A DNA stretch of 64,000 nucleotides from Psoroptes ovis (lineage: Eukaryota > Arthropoda > Arachnida > Sarcoptiformes > Psoroptidae), in contig PQWQ01000018.1 in NCBI GenBank assembly GCA_002943765.1, forward strand, positions 519,501 through 583,500, given 5' to 3'. This document shows positions 48,826 through 63,533 of the stretch, one piece after another (positions within the stretch are counted from its first letter, which is position 1; every line of letters starts with the position of its first letter). A program made the position numbers and the translations under genes. The notes under the pieces were generated by a model. That model ran no database searches, was not told the DNA's origin, and saw nothing but the letters and a program-made list of their open reading frames with translations.

Positions 48826-50138
48826 ATGGAAACAAAAATTTTCCCCTTATTTCAAACAAATGTGATTTTAATAATAATTTTAATGGTCAATGGTCAATTA
48901 CGACCACCGCCAAGACCTAAACCACCACCATTATCGCGATCATCTTCGAGACAATTGTCAATTAGATCACAATTCATATTACCACCACAAACATTATCAT
49001 ATTCAACTTCTGTTCAACGACTTCCACGAGGTGTTCAAAGAGGTCGTGGACCTTTGCCACCATCAATCCCGTCACCAATTGTGACACATTTTATGGAATT
49101 TTTGGGAAATTTGTCATTACCTGCGGCTAGAAATTTAGCAGTACGATCAACGATACCGGAAACAACGATAAAACCGCCAATGTTACGACCACCACCATTA
49201 ACGCTTCCGCCTCCTTTGTTATCACCATCAACAACACCGAGGATTCCGATAATTAATGTAACGAATGGAAATCCAATGTGTAAACAAGCCGATATGGATA
49301 TTTGTAGTCAAAAAATGCTCATGGTAACTGATCGTAATTTTCATTATCCAATCACAATGGAAGAAATGAATAAACGTTGTCGGTAATGTCAATATTTATT
49401 AAATTCTTATAATTAAATTGCATAATCCATGAAAAATTTCAAAATTTTTAATTTCTCCATGAAAAAAAAACAAAACAATACAGCGAATTAAAATCATTGG
49501 AAAAATGTGTAACACATTATTCTCAACATTGTTTCAAATCAATCATACAACAGAAATCATTTTCATTAATCATTTATGGTGTAACAAAGACGAATCGTAA
49601 AATATGTCGTAATCGTAGCCGTCGTCATACATTTGTTGAATTCGGAAAACAATGTGCTAATCGTTTGCAACATACAATGATCGGATTTGTTGAAGATATG
49701 TATCAGCGAATGTTTTCAATATTAAAATATCCAATAAGAAAATTAAGTTTACCATTAAGTTGTTGGTAAGCATAATGTTCTATTTTTTACCATGTACTAT
49801 TGATGATATTAATCCTTTTTTGTTGTTTCCTATTTATTTTTCTATTTCATAGTAATTATTATGTATTCAAGAATAGAGCCTTACAAATGTATGAACAACA
49901 ATGTCCACAACATTCAAATCAAATGAATCGTTTATTACAAGGTTTCACCAAAGATTCATTTACATTTATTTGTAGCCAATATCAAGATAAATCTGAACGA
50001 TGTAATCGTATTATGGATAGATTTTTACAATATCAAAATATGACCAATTTGGTGCAAAAAAATTCACCATTAAAATTATCATCAACTGAATCATTTATTA
50101 CAACATATATTAATATGATACATAGTTTAGGTTCATAA
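48826..50138 (+). CDS. Secreted Pro-rich, Cys-rich protein of unknown function
   Basis: Three exons, 48826-49382, 49484-49765 and 49853-50138, all GT-AG in phase 2, giving 374 aa. A hydrophobic signal peptide (NVILIIILMVNG, cleavage near residue 24) leads into a Pro/Arg/Ser-rich segment (about 25-140: PPPRPKPPPLSR and similar runs). A Cys-rich helical domain follows (CKQADMDICSQ, RCRELKSLEKC, CRNRSRRH, SLPLSCCNYY, EQQCPQ, ICSQYQ, SERCN). An N-glycosylation site may be present at NVTN. Arthropods encode many secreted Cys-rich helical proteins of this general form; I do not recognise a named family. It could be a cuticle, salivary or haemolymph protein. It ends 211 bp before the stop of the convergent APC4 gene, with AATAAA at 50289. 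Confidence 0.85.
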
Positions 50139-50349
50139 TTTTCATTTTAGGAATTCTCTTTGAATTTGTTTTTTTATAGTCAATCATGGTGTGAACTTTC
50201 AAATTATTATGTAAATTTTTGTTTTTTCTACTTGTAATTGCATTTTGTAGTATTAATATGGTAATTTTCAACATTTTTTTTTAGTTTGAATAAAATTCAT
50301 ATCATGTTCATATCTTTTTAGTAATTCCATTATTTTATCATTTTTGTTA

Positions 50350-53300
50350 TCATTCATTTCCATCATTCATTTCGACTGATTCGGCCATTTGTATGTTTGA
50401 ATCATCATCAATCATATTCGATTCTTGAAGTTGTTGTTCAGTTTCATTCATAACATTGCCATCGCCATCATCATCATCATCGATAACATCATCATTTTCT
50501 TCATCAACATCTTCACAAACATCCATTTCGAATGCCGATATATAAGAATTATTGTTGTCCAAACAACATGATAAATTTCTTTGACCATTTACTGATATTG
50601 TTCGCAGTATTCGTTGTTTTTGATCATTGGCGTCATTGAAAACAATATTACAATCCATTTTATCATTATTCAAGCATCGAATTTTAAAAAATTCATCAAT
50701 TGTTATTATTTCATTGCTAAAATTATCATTTGATATGAAAGTTTTTCCATTTATTTTCATGAATAATTCATCATTTTCATTCATGTTCCATACTCGATCT
50801 ATTAGTGTACTTATATCTATTTTCAATGATTGATTAGTAAGTTTTTTATCATTTATTAAATATTCAATATAATTATTATCTTCATTTTCGAATGCATCAA
50901 ACATTTTTGAATATTTACATTGTAACAGATACTGATTTCGTTTTTGATTCATTGATTTTGGATGATATTCAGTGATGATCATAGTCAATAGATCTGTATC
51001 GTAAAATTTAAAATCTTCAATTATTAAATTGAATTTATCATCATCACAATTACAATCATTGAATTGATTCCTACAATTAGCAATCAATTCAAATTGTATC
51101 ATTTGTATCATCTGTTCTTTTCGTTTCCGACTGAATATAGATTTTTCAATACGATAAATTGCAATAATAGATTGATTAGTCGTTTCATTGTTTGAATCAT
51201 GAAATTTTGCTACATAAATACAATTATTCAATATATTGTTAAAACAATCAATTTCAAATGGTTTTTGTTTGCATAATTCTTCATTTTTTTCATAAAATTT
51301 AAACGCGATTTCATTATCAATTAATTTTGATTGCAATTCATTCATTTTCTCATAAGATTCATCGAATATTCGTTTTTTGATCGACGATATTCTTTGTAAA
51401 TGTTCGAGTAACGTCCAATTTAGCGTATAATTTTCATCATAAGCATCAATGTTACTTATATCATTCATTAATAATTGTTCAAACCATTTCTTGGAGCTGT
51501 TTTGACAATCATCCGGAATATTATTAAATTTCGTTTCATTGAATGGATGAAACATTTTATTTATTAAATCGTTTATACAAATTTCTTCATCATTTATATT
51601 TAAATCATTGAGAATTTCATAAAATTTTTGCATATTTTTGTCCGCTTGATATGTTTTATAAGGATTTTTAATGTTTTCGCTAGTTGTTGTTGTCAATTTT
51701 GACGGCGATGATGATTGGGAATCATAATTGGCATCAAGTATTTGTTCAATAAGGAAATATTCAAAATCATTGCAATTATTATTGCTATTGAAAAATGCCA
51801 TCAACATGTGAAAATCTTGTAATGTCATGCGCCCAATATCATGATCGAAAAATTTTAAATATTCATTATTACGATCATTATTGCTGCCATTATTATGATC
51901 GAACGATGTATGTTGTGACATGTAAATACCTTTATATATCATTCGTGTTGCGGCAAGCATTTTAAATTTTAAATTATCCATTTTTGTCATGAGAATATTA
52001 CATTTTTCCATCATCCATACGATTTCTCTTCGTAATTGATTTATCAATTCAATTGAAAGATTAATTTCTTCGAATTGTAAATCATTCAATGACATTCCTT
52101 TATTTTAAAACATATTAGAGATTCATCATTAATAATCATGTATCATTGACTTACCGCGTAAATTATCGACATAAATCGACAACTGTGATAATGTATTCAC
52201 CAATTTTGTTATGATAAGCCGGCAAATATTATCTAAGCAATGTTCAAACGTAAAATATAATTTTGATGTATCTTTACGATTCATATCATGAAAAAAGCGT
52301 TCTAAATTCAAGCTAATATTACCAAATATCAGCATATCGATGAATTCTCCAAATTTTAATTTGATTTTATTATCATTCGATGATTCAACCCATTCTTCAG
52401 TATCATTTTTCTTTATTAAATCAACAAATTCATAATTCGATAGACGTGATTCAATATCCACGATTACATCAGACCATATTGAACAAATATCTTTGATTAT
52501 ATCATTCAATGATTCCAGACGTAAATCAATATTTAATCTTATGCGATTTACTAAAAATATTTCTTTCCATAGATTTTCAAATAATTTCATTTCTAATATT
52601 AATAAACTTGAATTATTCACTGAATTGAAATATATTTGTATTGAATTGAAATCCGGTGACAACCATAAACGATCAATATGTTTAGTATAATCAATGTTGA
52701 ATTTTTCAACATTTAATTTCAATATTTTGAAATGGCCATTTAAATAGAAAAATATGACATTCTGCTTAGTACCGATAGATAATATATTGATTGTACGATT
52801 ATTCAATGAATTCATATGATCATAAATGGAATATTCATTTGAATTTTGTTGATTTTGTACCAATGGTGGCAATTGATTATGAAATTTAAATTTCGAATTA
52901 ACATTTGCTGATTTTGAATTTGATTTGAATGGGTAATTCAGTAATTCATTATCAGTAATGAATAAATCAATATATGGTACATTCAAAGAATCTAATGGTA
53001 ATTTTAATTCATCCAAATTTATCGGTTTTATATTTGTCGTCGATGATGATGAAGTTATTTGTTGTTGATTATCAGGATAACACTTTACTTGCCATATTAG
53101 ACATGTTACATCGTATTCTAAATTATGAACAAAAACTTTTTGTGTTGTTTCAATCATGTATAAAACAATTGATGATAAATAATTGTTGGCGGATTCATTT
53201 TCATTATTTTCAATGATTGGTTGATTGTATGCAACAGCCAACATTTTTCCATCATGCGACCAAGCCATATCGATAATCTATGAGAAATAAATAGTTTAAT

Positions 53301-53534
53301 TAACTATTTTTGAATAACTCAAATGCATCAAGGGCAAACCTCAATAGTTTTATCATTGTTTGATTGAATTTTCGGTTTCGGTATGAACCAAACACGTTGC
53401 CATGAAAAAATACGATTAATGATAATATCCGAAGTTGTCAACTCGATAGCAACAATATCCATAGCAGGATTGATTCGCATACGATTAACTTTGATCGGCA
53501 ATAAATGTTCACCGATTTTTCGGAAATTAATCAT
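50350..53534 (-). CDS. ANAPC4: Anaphase-promoting complex subunit 4 (APC4)
   Basis: Three exons on the minus strand: 53534-53340, 53277-52155 and 52097-50350, with short introns of 62 and 57 bp and intact frame, about 1021 aa. The first 110 residues are the N-terminal WD40 part: MINFRKIGEHLLPIKVNRM, then a Trp-rich WQRVWFIPKPK segment and DMAWSHDGKMLAVAY. The middle and last thirds are the long helical APC4 region (FLHD-type helices; IELINQLRREIVWMME; HDIGRMTLQDFHMLMAFF), followed by an acidic, disordered tail. APC4 is a scaffold of the cell-cycle E3 ubiquitin ligase APC/C. The protein is longer than the roughly 800-aa human subunit because of Asn/Asp-rich inserts. It is divergent from and only 250 bp from PSMA6. 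Assignment rests on motifs and layout. Confidence 0.85.
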
Positions 53535-54577
<1,043 letters not shown>

Positions 54578-56887
54578 ACAGAAAAAATGATCATCAATTG
54601 ATTAAAATTATCAATTTCCAAATTGTATTTTCAAAAATTTGAATTCAAAAAAAAATAAATGAATAAAAATCCAATTTTTAAACTTAAAAATCTGTCCATA
54701 GATGGCAGTAGTTTCTCTGTTTACAAAAAAAAATTTGAAAAATTTTGGCAGATTTTTCTCATATTTTGCCTTTATCAAATTTTAAATTTGTTACAAAATG
54801 AAATTCAAGAAATTTAATTTAAAAAAAATTCTTATCAAGAACAATCGAAATGATGTCTTGAAATTTAATCTTACGAAACAATGTTACGAGTGTTTTTTTC
54901 GTGAAAATTTGTTTTGAAAATCATCAAAACCATTGAAACAACAAACAAACAAAATCCACTTGACAAAAATGAAATTTTTTTTTCAAATGATTCCCTTGTT
55001 GATGTTTGTTTTTGTTTCGTTGTATTTCATCGTTGTTGAAATCATTGTTGAACAATGTATTGTCAAGAATTATTATTGTTTTACAATCATTTTTTTCAAA
55101 ATAAAATAAATAAATAAATTTTCAAAAATATTAGAAACATGAAACATCCAAACATATAAAACACAATAATTATTCTTGTTTTATTTTGGGCCAGAAAAAA
55201 AATGAGCAAAACAAAACATAAGACAAGATCCCCAAAGTGTTTGTAAAAATTAATTTCATTTCCAATATCGTTATTATTATTTACAATATTTCATTTATTT
55301 TTTTGGACAACATTCGGTTGAATGAACAACAAAACATTTGAAAATTTTCAATTTTTTACATTGTCTTTGCCTCTCTATCGCTTGTTATGAATTGAATTGA
55401 ATTTAAACAAAAAACAAAGCAGAAATAAAACAAAAACAATATTGATTTATTTATTGAAACACGATGATGTCGATGACGATAATATTGATGTTGAAAAACG
55501 CATCAATCCAAGTGTTTATATGAAATGAATTCAAAATGAAAAAATTCGGAGAAAATCCGAAATATTGAACACAATTGAGATTGTCATTTGAAATCTGTCT
55601 GTATTTGATGTGTTTTTGTATGAAGATTTTCATTTCGATTTCAACATTATTTTCACATTAATACAACAATGAAATTTGAAATTGAAAATGTTAAAATATA
55701 AAAATTTCAATTTCATCAATCGATGTATCATCGAATTACAACGATCGGTTTATTTATGGTTGGTAAATATGGAAATGATAAAACAGATATGGATGGTCGA
55801 TCTGTTGGTTGGCTAGATCAATTGATTGATTGCAAAACAATGTTCGGATGATGTTCAATTGATTCAAAAACAATCGAGCATCCGAACCTTTTGATTCATT
55901 TATTCGGCTGCTGATATTAATTTCGCTGAATTATTGCTGATAATTCTGTAATTTTGTTTCATAAATTCAAAATCCTTGCAGGATTCCACTGGAAATTCTG
56001 TCCCATAAGGTGTAATATGTGTTTGGACATTCGATTCTTGGTTGTATTTGCTTTGTTTGAACATTTAATTCACCGATTTTCAAATGATTTAATGATAATC
56101 GAGGATAACCAATTTTTTCTTCAATAATTTTGACAAACAAAATTTTTCCACAGAGAATCGAAAATGTTTTTTTTTCAAAAATGTTTTTGAATTCATTTTT
56201 AAATACATTTTAAATGTATTTTTACATTTAAATACCCAAACCCATAAACAAACACAGATGAACATTTGTATATTTAATCATCACATTGGGATTTATGGAT
56301 GTAATTTCTTCTTCATTCGGGTATTGGGTAATTGATGAAAAACATTATTGAATTTTGTTCATATAAAAAGTTTTCGCGCTAATCTTTTTCAAAAATGTTT
56401 GTACGGTTACCCAATGATGTATTTAATGTTTATTTAAAAATTCTGATTGCACAAAATTTTGCAAAAATTCTCCAAAACCACAAATCTTTTTCAGCGATAA
56501 TTATATCGGAGAAAATGCTTTAATAATAATCACAAAAATACGAATCAATCATTGTCAAATTTTGCGCTGATATCGTTAATAATAATCATTAATCATAAAC
56601 TTTTTGAATTCAGCAAATTAATCATTGATAATTCGACAATCCTGTTGAAAAAAAACCATTAACCATACGGTAAATCGTTTAACTGAGCTAAAAGCATCCG
56701 AAAAATTCATAAATTCATTTGAACTGATGGAAATGATTATTTAATCATCAAACATACATCAATGGCAGCTGTGATGTATTGGAAATGTTTCGGATGATGA
56801 AAATTATCATCAAATAAATTTTTGAGCAAAAAAAAAAAAAAAAAAAATCAAAGATCAAAAGTCAAAATGTTATTTGAAACCGTATTA

Positions 56888-56962
56888 AGTTTGGCCAATA
56901 AGTCATTGTGGGTTTATACCCAGTTGTCTATGAGTGAAACCCTTATAACTTTGTGGACAACC
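56888..56962. mobile_element. Mariner-type MITE, TTGGGTTGTCC subfamily
   Basis: 75 bp flanked by TA (56886-56887 and 56963-56964). Left end AGTTTGGCCAATAAGTCATT, right end AACTTTGTGGACAACC, with a further inner palindrome (GGTTTA/TAAGGG). The ends are more diverged than in the 39743 copy. Confidence 0.55.
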
Positions 56963-57523
56963 TAATACTAATCATACATACCATTCATCATTAGTCATTT
57001 GGGGAAATATGATCATTTCTTTTTTCAAATATTTTGATTCGATACTTTTTCAATCAATTATTACTAAATCATATTGAATTTATGATCGTCTATGATCATG
57101 GGCTAACAAACACCGAATTTTTGTTTCATTTTCCAACCAAATCATGGGCCTTTTAATTGTCAATTTGAGATTTCGCCAAGTTATTTTGGCTTGTCGAAGA
57201 AGCATCGACAATGATAATAACAATAAAAAAATAATGAAATTTTTCACAGATTATCATTGAACAATGATCATAATAATAATTGTTATTATTATGACCATTA
57301 TTATACCCAGTAGTGTGTTTAATGTCGTCGTTGTTTCAGTTGTTAACAAATATCAAATTACAAAGCCATAATCATATTGAGAAATGACATTTTTTGTTTC
57401 TGTGATTTAAAATTTAACGATCAAAAAGCAATTTAATATTGTTGTTGACAAACGACAATAATGACGACCAACAACAACGAAGAACAACAGCAAGAAATCA
57501 GTCAAAAAAGTGGAGAAATTTAT

Positions 57524-57568
57524 TGTCGATGATCATGATGATGATCATCATCGATGATCATAATTAAA
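57524..57568. promoter_or_regulatory. Dyad-symmetric GATGATCATC cluster
   Basis: TGATCATGATGATGATCATC is followed at once by ATCGATGATCA, and related palindromes recur to about 57620. It lies about 200-240 bp upstream of the candidate first exon at 57768. It could form hairpins or be a cluster of paired binding sites, or be a by-product of a GAT/ATC simple repeat. Confidence 0.3.
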
Positions 57569-57767
57569 ATCAATAATTGAAAATGTAATTATCATCATCA
57601 TCGATTATTCGTGATGATCAGTGGTAAATCATGGAAGCCCTGGAAGAACAGAAGCAACAGCCTCGACGATTCAATCAGCATTCAAAGACATTGAGTCAAA
57701 GACATTTCAGCCAAAATTGACGTTCGGTCAATTTATTTGATCGAAATTCATTCGGCAACAAACAAAA

Positions 57768-57815
57768 ATGTTCGACGATAATTTTGAAATTGTCCAAACA
57801 AAAAATTCCGAAATG
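57768..57815 (+). CDS. Candidate first coding exon of an unrecognised gene
   Basis: The sequence CAACAAACAAAAATG is a good start context. It opens 16 codons (MFDDNFEIVQTKNSEM), then a GTAAAC donor at 57816, phase 0. The 300 bp upstream are richer in G+C than the surroundings, which fits a 5' UTR or promoter. Without splicing the frame continues about 20 codons before a stop. No second exon was identified in the remaining 6 kb. The peptide is too short to name. Confidence 0.35.
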
Positions 57816-59298
57816 GTAAACATTTTACAGTCAAATCCATTTATATTTTATTATTTCAAATCGATATATTTGAAATGATATAAATGCATAATGCATAATA
57901 ATAACAATATCAATCTACAAGGTGTAATAAAACGATAAAATCACCAAAATGTATACGATCGAGCAACAGCAGCAACGACATGACGAAAATATTTATATTT
58001 TTACCATTTATTTCATTTATTATCAGTCACAAATGGCATTTTTTTTCGTTTTCCTTCTTCAAAGGTTCAATCCTAAATGTGGCACACAAACAGAGTAATT
58101 ATTAGCATTATTTTGACCATTTTGATGATAATAATAATAAAAAAAACTAAATCAACGGTCAACAACAATGAACAATGAATGGATGGAAAAGATAAATTGA
58201 AATTTTATCGCCTTTCGCTTGATGTTGATACGATGTTCATCATCACAATCATCAACATCGACATCATCACGGTTTCGAGCTTCGATAATCAATTCAGTGT
58301 GTTTCGGGGCTTCAATCACAAAATTCAGCTTTCAGTAAAGCTTATTATTGAATAAGTCTTGTTGTTTGAGTAAATGTTCATCAGCTTGGCTTTGCTCAGG
58401 CACAATCTTTCAATTCAATCAAGTTTCGTGATTCTTTCTTTTCAAATCATCTCTTCCAAAACCTTTCTTACTCACTTTGCCCTTTATTGCTTCAAGCAAA
58501 CACAAAGCAAATGGTGTTGAATATCTTCAGAAGATCTTTGAAGAAATATTCAAAGATTTTCTTATTTTCAAAAATTTTCCTGGATAATAAAAATTTCAAA
58601 GTAAAATCAAATCTTCACAGCTCCACAAGCTCATGATATGATCATATTCTGGTGGTGGCCAGGTGATTATTATTATTATTATCAATTGTTGATTGTATTT
58701 GATTGAATTGTGTTTATTTTTGGTGCATTTTCTTGTGATTTTCTGAAGAAAAAATGTTTGTGCTTTGTTTATTTTAAGCACACACCACATGCCAAAGCAC
58801 TATCGCATTAACCAGTGGAAAAATCCCTAAAAAAATTAATACGGGAAAAAAATTCGATAAAAATCGATTGATTTCAAGTGATAATAAACAAATAAATAAT
58901 AATCATCGATGATGATTACGAATGGTAATCATCAATACAAGAATTCAAAAACAAAAGGGTTGAAAAAACTGTCAAAAATCGGATTTTAATTGTTTTTTTA
59001 ATTTTACTCAGATTTCATTGTTTGTTGATCATGTCAAATCAATGTTTATTCGATGATGATGATGATAGATTTCATTTGTTTATTATTTATTAAATTGAAT
59101 TTATGTTTATTGAAACAATGAATTGAAAATAAATCAAATACTATTCATTGATTTGAAATGATGATGAAATTTTCGTTTCTTATAATGATTCGAATATTAT
59201 CTGCTAAGAGTCTTAAGATATTTGATGATGATGATGATGATATTTGATAATAATCATCAAACGAATAAGAAGGAGATGACCGATTTTGAAGTGAAAAA

Positions 59299-59385
59299 AG
59301 TTGTCCAGAAAGTTTTTGCGTATTTTTTCTACGCATTTCCATTGATTTTCAATGAATTCAATGGCTCAGGATTTATTGGACAGCT
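59299..59385. mobile_element. Mariner-type MITE, GCGTATTTTT subfamily
   Basis: Left end AGTTGTCCAGAAAGTTTTTG followed by CGTATTTTT, right end GATTTATTGGACAGCT. The inner CATTGATTTTCAATGAATTC-ATGGCTCAG segment is shared with the copy at 59705, only 320 bp away and in the same orientation. Confidence 0.7.
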
Positions 59386-59704
59386 GAATATTAAATAATT
59401 TTTTATGATACAATCAATGATAATATATGCTGTTGAATCTGCTGTTGATATTTTACAATCTATTCTATTTTTTATTTATTGAAAAGCTCAATAATAGCAC
59501 CTTTTAATAATCCTTGTAATAAATCTCATTTCATCATCTTTTGTTATAAAAAATAATAATAATAATAATTTATTCCTCATGGCTCATACAACTATGAACA
59601 CAATGAATTATGATACACTCACAGAAATGTTATACATTCATACATATTCACATTTCATCATTGAATTGAATTTAATTAAATTCAATTAAAATTTCTATAT
59701 CTTG

Positions 59705-59791
59705 AATTGTCCGAAAAGTTTTTGCGTATTTTTAACGTCTATTTCCTTCGATTTTCAAATTATTCAATGGCTCAGAACTTTTCGGACAAAT
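59705..59791. mobile_element. Mariner-type MITE, GCGTATTTTT subfamily
   Basis: Ends ATTGTCCGAAAAGTTTTTGC and CAGAACTTTTCGGACAAA. Same length (87 bp) and orientation as 59299. The better-preserved terminal pairing suggests it is the younger of the two. Confidence 0.75.
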
Positions 59792-61734
59792 GAATTTCAA
59801 TATTTACTGTATCAACTATGATCATCATTGGATTGGTTTTGATTTCATTTTTTTCACATCTTTTCGTTAATTTTTTTGCTCGAAAATTTTTATTGAATTA
59901 ACATTAAATGGCTGCACCATATGCATTAATATATATAGGATGAAATATTTATGGCCACAGGTTACAGGTGTGCATCAACACACACATGAACACATACGTG
60001 TGCATAACATCTTATTAACATCATTTAAATTTAAATTTGATTTAATTTCAATTGAATTAACATTTATTTTATTTAGTTGTTTGTTTGTTGAAGGAATTTT
60101 TATTATCATTATTATTGTAATAAGCCATTTAAAAAAAACATTTGAAATTTTCAATAAAAATAAATATAAATAATCACATATACGATATTTTAGATATTTA
60201 TGACTAGATTCATTGCTCCGTTAACAAGATGATATGGTTTTGATTGATCAAATTTTTTGATTGATTTTTGATTTAATGGCCGCATATAAAACATCAAAAA
60301 CATCACCAAAGTACTACCACCATCACCACCACCACACCTTTTCATCATCGCCATCATCATTGACCATCATTACTTATTTACTGGTCAGTGATAGGGAATC
60401 GAAAAATTCTTTCAGTTTTATTATCATATTTAATCATCAATCATTCAACAAAATGTATTGTTGCAGTGTATTTGCTTATTTGTTTTATTGGAGCAACATC
60501 AAATAAAAAAAAAAAAAAACCTCGAAAAAATCAACAAATAAATTCATTGATTCATTCATCAATGATAATCATGTTGTCAATGTTACATGTTATCAATAAT
60601 AAATTGAATGAAAATGAATTTGATATGAAATGAATAAATGAAATAATTCAACGAATAATAATGACATGTCCATTGAAATTTCAAATTGAATTGAAAGAAA
60701 TATTTTATTATCAAATATCAAATAAAAAATTTTTCAAAATTCAATCTGAATGAAAAAAAAAAAAATAATTCAACAATGATGTTTTATTATATTTTTGATT
60801 TTATTATTTCATTGCATTTCAATCTCTATTTTATCATTATTATCGTTTGACTTTGACTTTGATTTGGCAAAATTTTTTGCAAATTGAAACATTTCTATGA
60901 AATTTCATTTCAAAAAAAAAAATTTAAATTTTGCAAATTTTCAACACACACACACACACCAAATATCAAATAAAGACATTAAAATAAAATTAGACATTAA
61001 ATCTTTATGTCAGTGTGTATGTGTATTTAGTTGGGCTATGGGGGGCTAAGGTTGAAGATAATAGGAATGAAATGAGAATAAAAATTTTTAAATATCATTC
61101 ACCAATCTGCGAAAATATTCACCACCACCATTCATCCATTCAACTATCCATTGAATTCAATTCGAATTGCCCCCAAAATATAATCAAATATTTTCCCAAA
61201 AATTTTTTATTTGATTAAATTCAAATTCAAATTCAAATTTGAATTTAATTTTCTTCAATTGAAATATTCGACTTTAAATGACTTTATTTTTTATTTTTTT
61301 TTTTTGGACAATTTCAACGAGATTTTTCTCTGCCGAAGAATCTTTGATTTCAGTGATATCAAAAGCTTATCACTTAAATTTTAAGCCACAAATATTTTTG
61401 ATGATTTCGGATTTTTTTTTTTTTTTTTTGTTGTCCCTGGTAATCACGTTGTCCATCTGTTGTTTGATGGCGATGGTGACGATGATGATGATGATGATTA
61501 TTTCAAAGATCATTTTCAACGGCATAAAATTTGTTGATTGATTAAAATTTGTGGCCAAATAATCGTGAACTGCAACTGCAAACAATCACTGCACTGCTAG
61601 CAATCACTGAGAGATCAAACCAAAGCTTCAATTCTATCAAATGATGTTTTAACCAAATGAACAAAGCCGAAAAAATGTCACCAAGTAAATTATTTTTATT
61701 GATCAATTGGAGAAATATTCAATCAAAAAAAAAC

Positions 61735-61807
61735 GTTGTCCGAAAAGTTTTGTTTGATTTGCAATTGGAATGCTCATTCAAAATCCAAGAAAACTTTTAG
61801 GACAGAC
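61735..61807. mobile_element. Mariner-type MITE
   Basis: 73 bp with ends GTTGTCCGAAAAGTTTTG and AAAACTTTTAGGACAGAC. The right side is followed by TA. The inner AATGCTCATTCAAAATCC is not shared with other copies. Confidence 0.65.
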
Positions 61808-63460
61808 TAAATATACGAAGACATTTAATTCAAATATCATCTAATGATGTTCATAACATTGTTTGATTATTATTGTCATTTGATTATTGTTTATTTATTT
61901 TTCATTTCTCATTTCATTTTTTCCCATTTTTTTGCATCATTAAAATAATATCGATCCATTATCATCATCAGCATTATCAATTTGAAATTCATTTACAATT
62001 GGGATCGAAAAAAGAGCAATTCCACAAAATAAAATCAAAATCAAATCGAAATGAATGCAAATTAAATTTAATTATATTCAGAATAATACAATAAATGTTG
62101 ATCGTTTTATTGAAAATGAAAATCGAGACAATAAATACGAAAATATAAATTGCTTCGTGCCACAACAACAAATGATTATGATGATAATGTCGATCGATCG
62201 ATTTCATTTCCCATATCAGCAAAGGGTTATTTGTAAATAAATTTAGACGAAATAATCAACATCCAAATAACGACGATTGATTGATTGATTGATTGATGGT
62301 GAATGATGATAGACACATACACACGCATAAACAAATAGACACATTAACATGAACATTTTATGAGAAATCTTTGAAATCAACGATTCAACGATATCGTCAA
62401 ATGGTTTTGCCGCTCTATATCATTTGATTACTCTGAAATTTCAGATCAATTTATGGAAATTCCAATTCGGCACGTGTCAATTTGCGCTTATCAGGGAAAT
62501 ATTTATTTATTTATTTCGATTTGATTTCAAATGAGAAAAATGCTTTTGTTTATTCAATTCGGAATTTTGTATTCCTTTTTGAAATCTCATTGAATATTGA
62601 TTTTTTGAATTCAAATTCGAAAATCAATTCATAAATAAATTCATAATCATTTTGGTTGGCGGCTGAAAATCACTAATTCAAAGCCATCACCACCACCATC
62701 ATTACCACAATGATCAAATGAATATTTCAAACAAATATTTCAAACGATTACCGAATACATACAAACATAAATACGAGATCAAATGTCAAACGATAATAAT
62801 AATAATGGCGATAATTGTGATATAAACAATGGCAATGGAAACAATAATAATAATAATCAAAATTTGTGATTTTTTTGAACCAAAAAGATTGAATCAATGA
62901 ATGAATTGAATTCAAATCTAAATCAATCAAATGTTTCTTTGTTCCTTTGTTTTTGTTTTCTGAGGATTTTAATTAAAATAAACAAAATGGCACACTTGCT
63001 TGGAATGCACGCAAATTGCGATTAATTGAAATGGCCATATATCCAATTTATTCGAAAAATATTCCGCCTTTTGACCTTTCTTTGGTTTGAATTTGATCAT
63101 TTTGGTTTGATTTCGTATTTGTGTGTGATTTGTCTAATTTGATTTTGGCTGTTGTTGTTGTGCTTTTAAATAATAACAAGTATCATTTTCATCGATTTTG
63201 TATTTAATTCAATCGCAAATGATTTGATATAATCAAACTTGAAATATTTGAAATATCGAAAAATTATTCTTTTGTTTATTTATTTATTTTTGGGAGAAAT
63301 TACGAATCAAATAATTCAAAATACGAATAAATAAACATTATTTTGATTTTCGTATTTAGAAAAATTGAATTTTCTAAATTAAAAATTCTAATTTTAGATC
63401 ATTTCTCTTGAATTCATGAATTGTTTAATTTTCAATTTTGAATTGATTTTTATTTTTAAA

Positions 63461-63533
63461 GTTGTCCGAAAAGTTCTTGTTGATTTTCGCATTGATATTC
63501 ATCGTGATTTAATCAAGAATTTATTGGACAACA
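63461..63533. mobile_element. Mariner-type MITE
   Basis: Left end GTTGTCCGAAAAGTTCTTG, right end AATTTATTGGACAAC, 73 bp. The right end resembles that of 59299 (TTTATTGGACA), but the inner sequence is different. Confidence 0.6.

Larger units (their letters stand above)
54578..57767. other. Non-coding region right of PSMA6
   Basis: 3.2 kb, AT-rich. It contains the PSMA6 poly(A) signals, a poly-A tract near 56828 and one mariner-type MITE (56888). The last 300 bp are richer in G+C and hold dense GATGATCATC palindromes (57524-57568). No coding exon is supported. Confidence 0.6.

Noticed and set aside
60261..60506. 81-codon plus-strand frame with a His run
   Set aside because: His and Ser runs come from an ACC/ATC repeat; nothing else supports coding.
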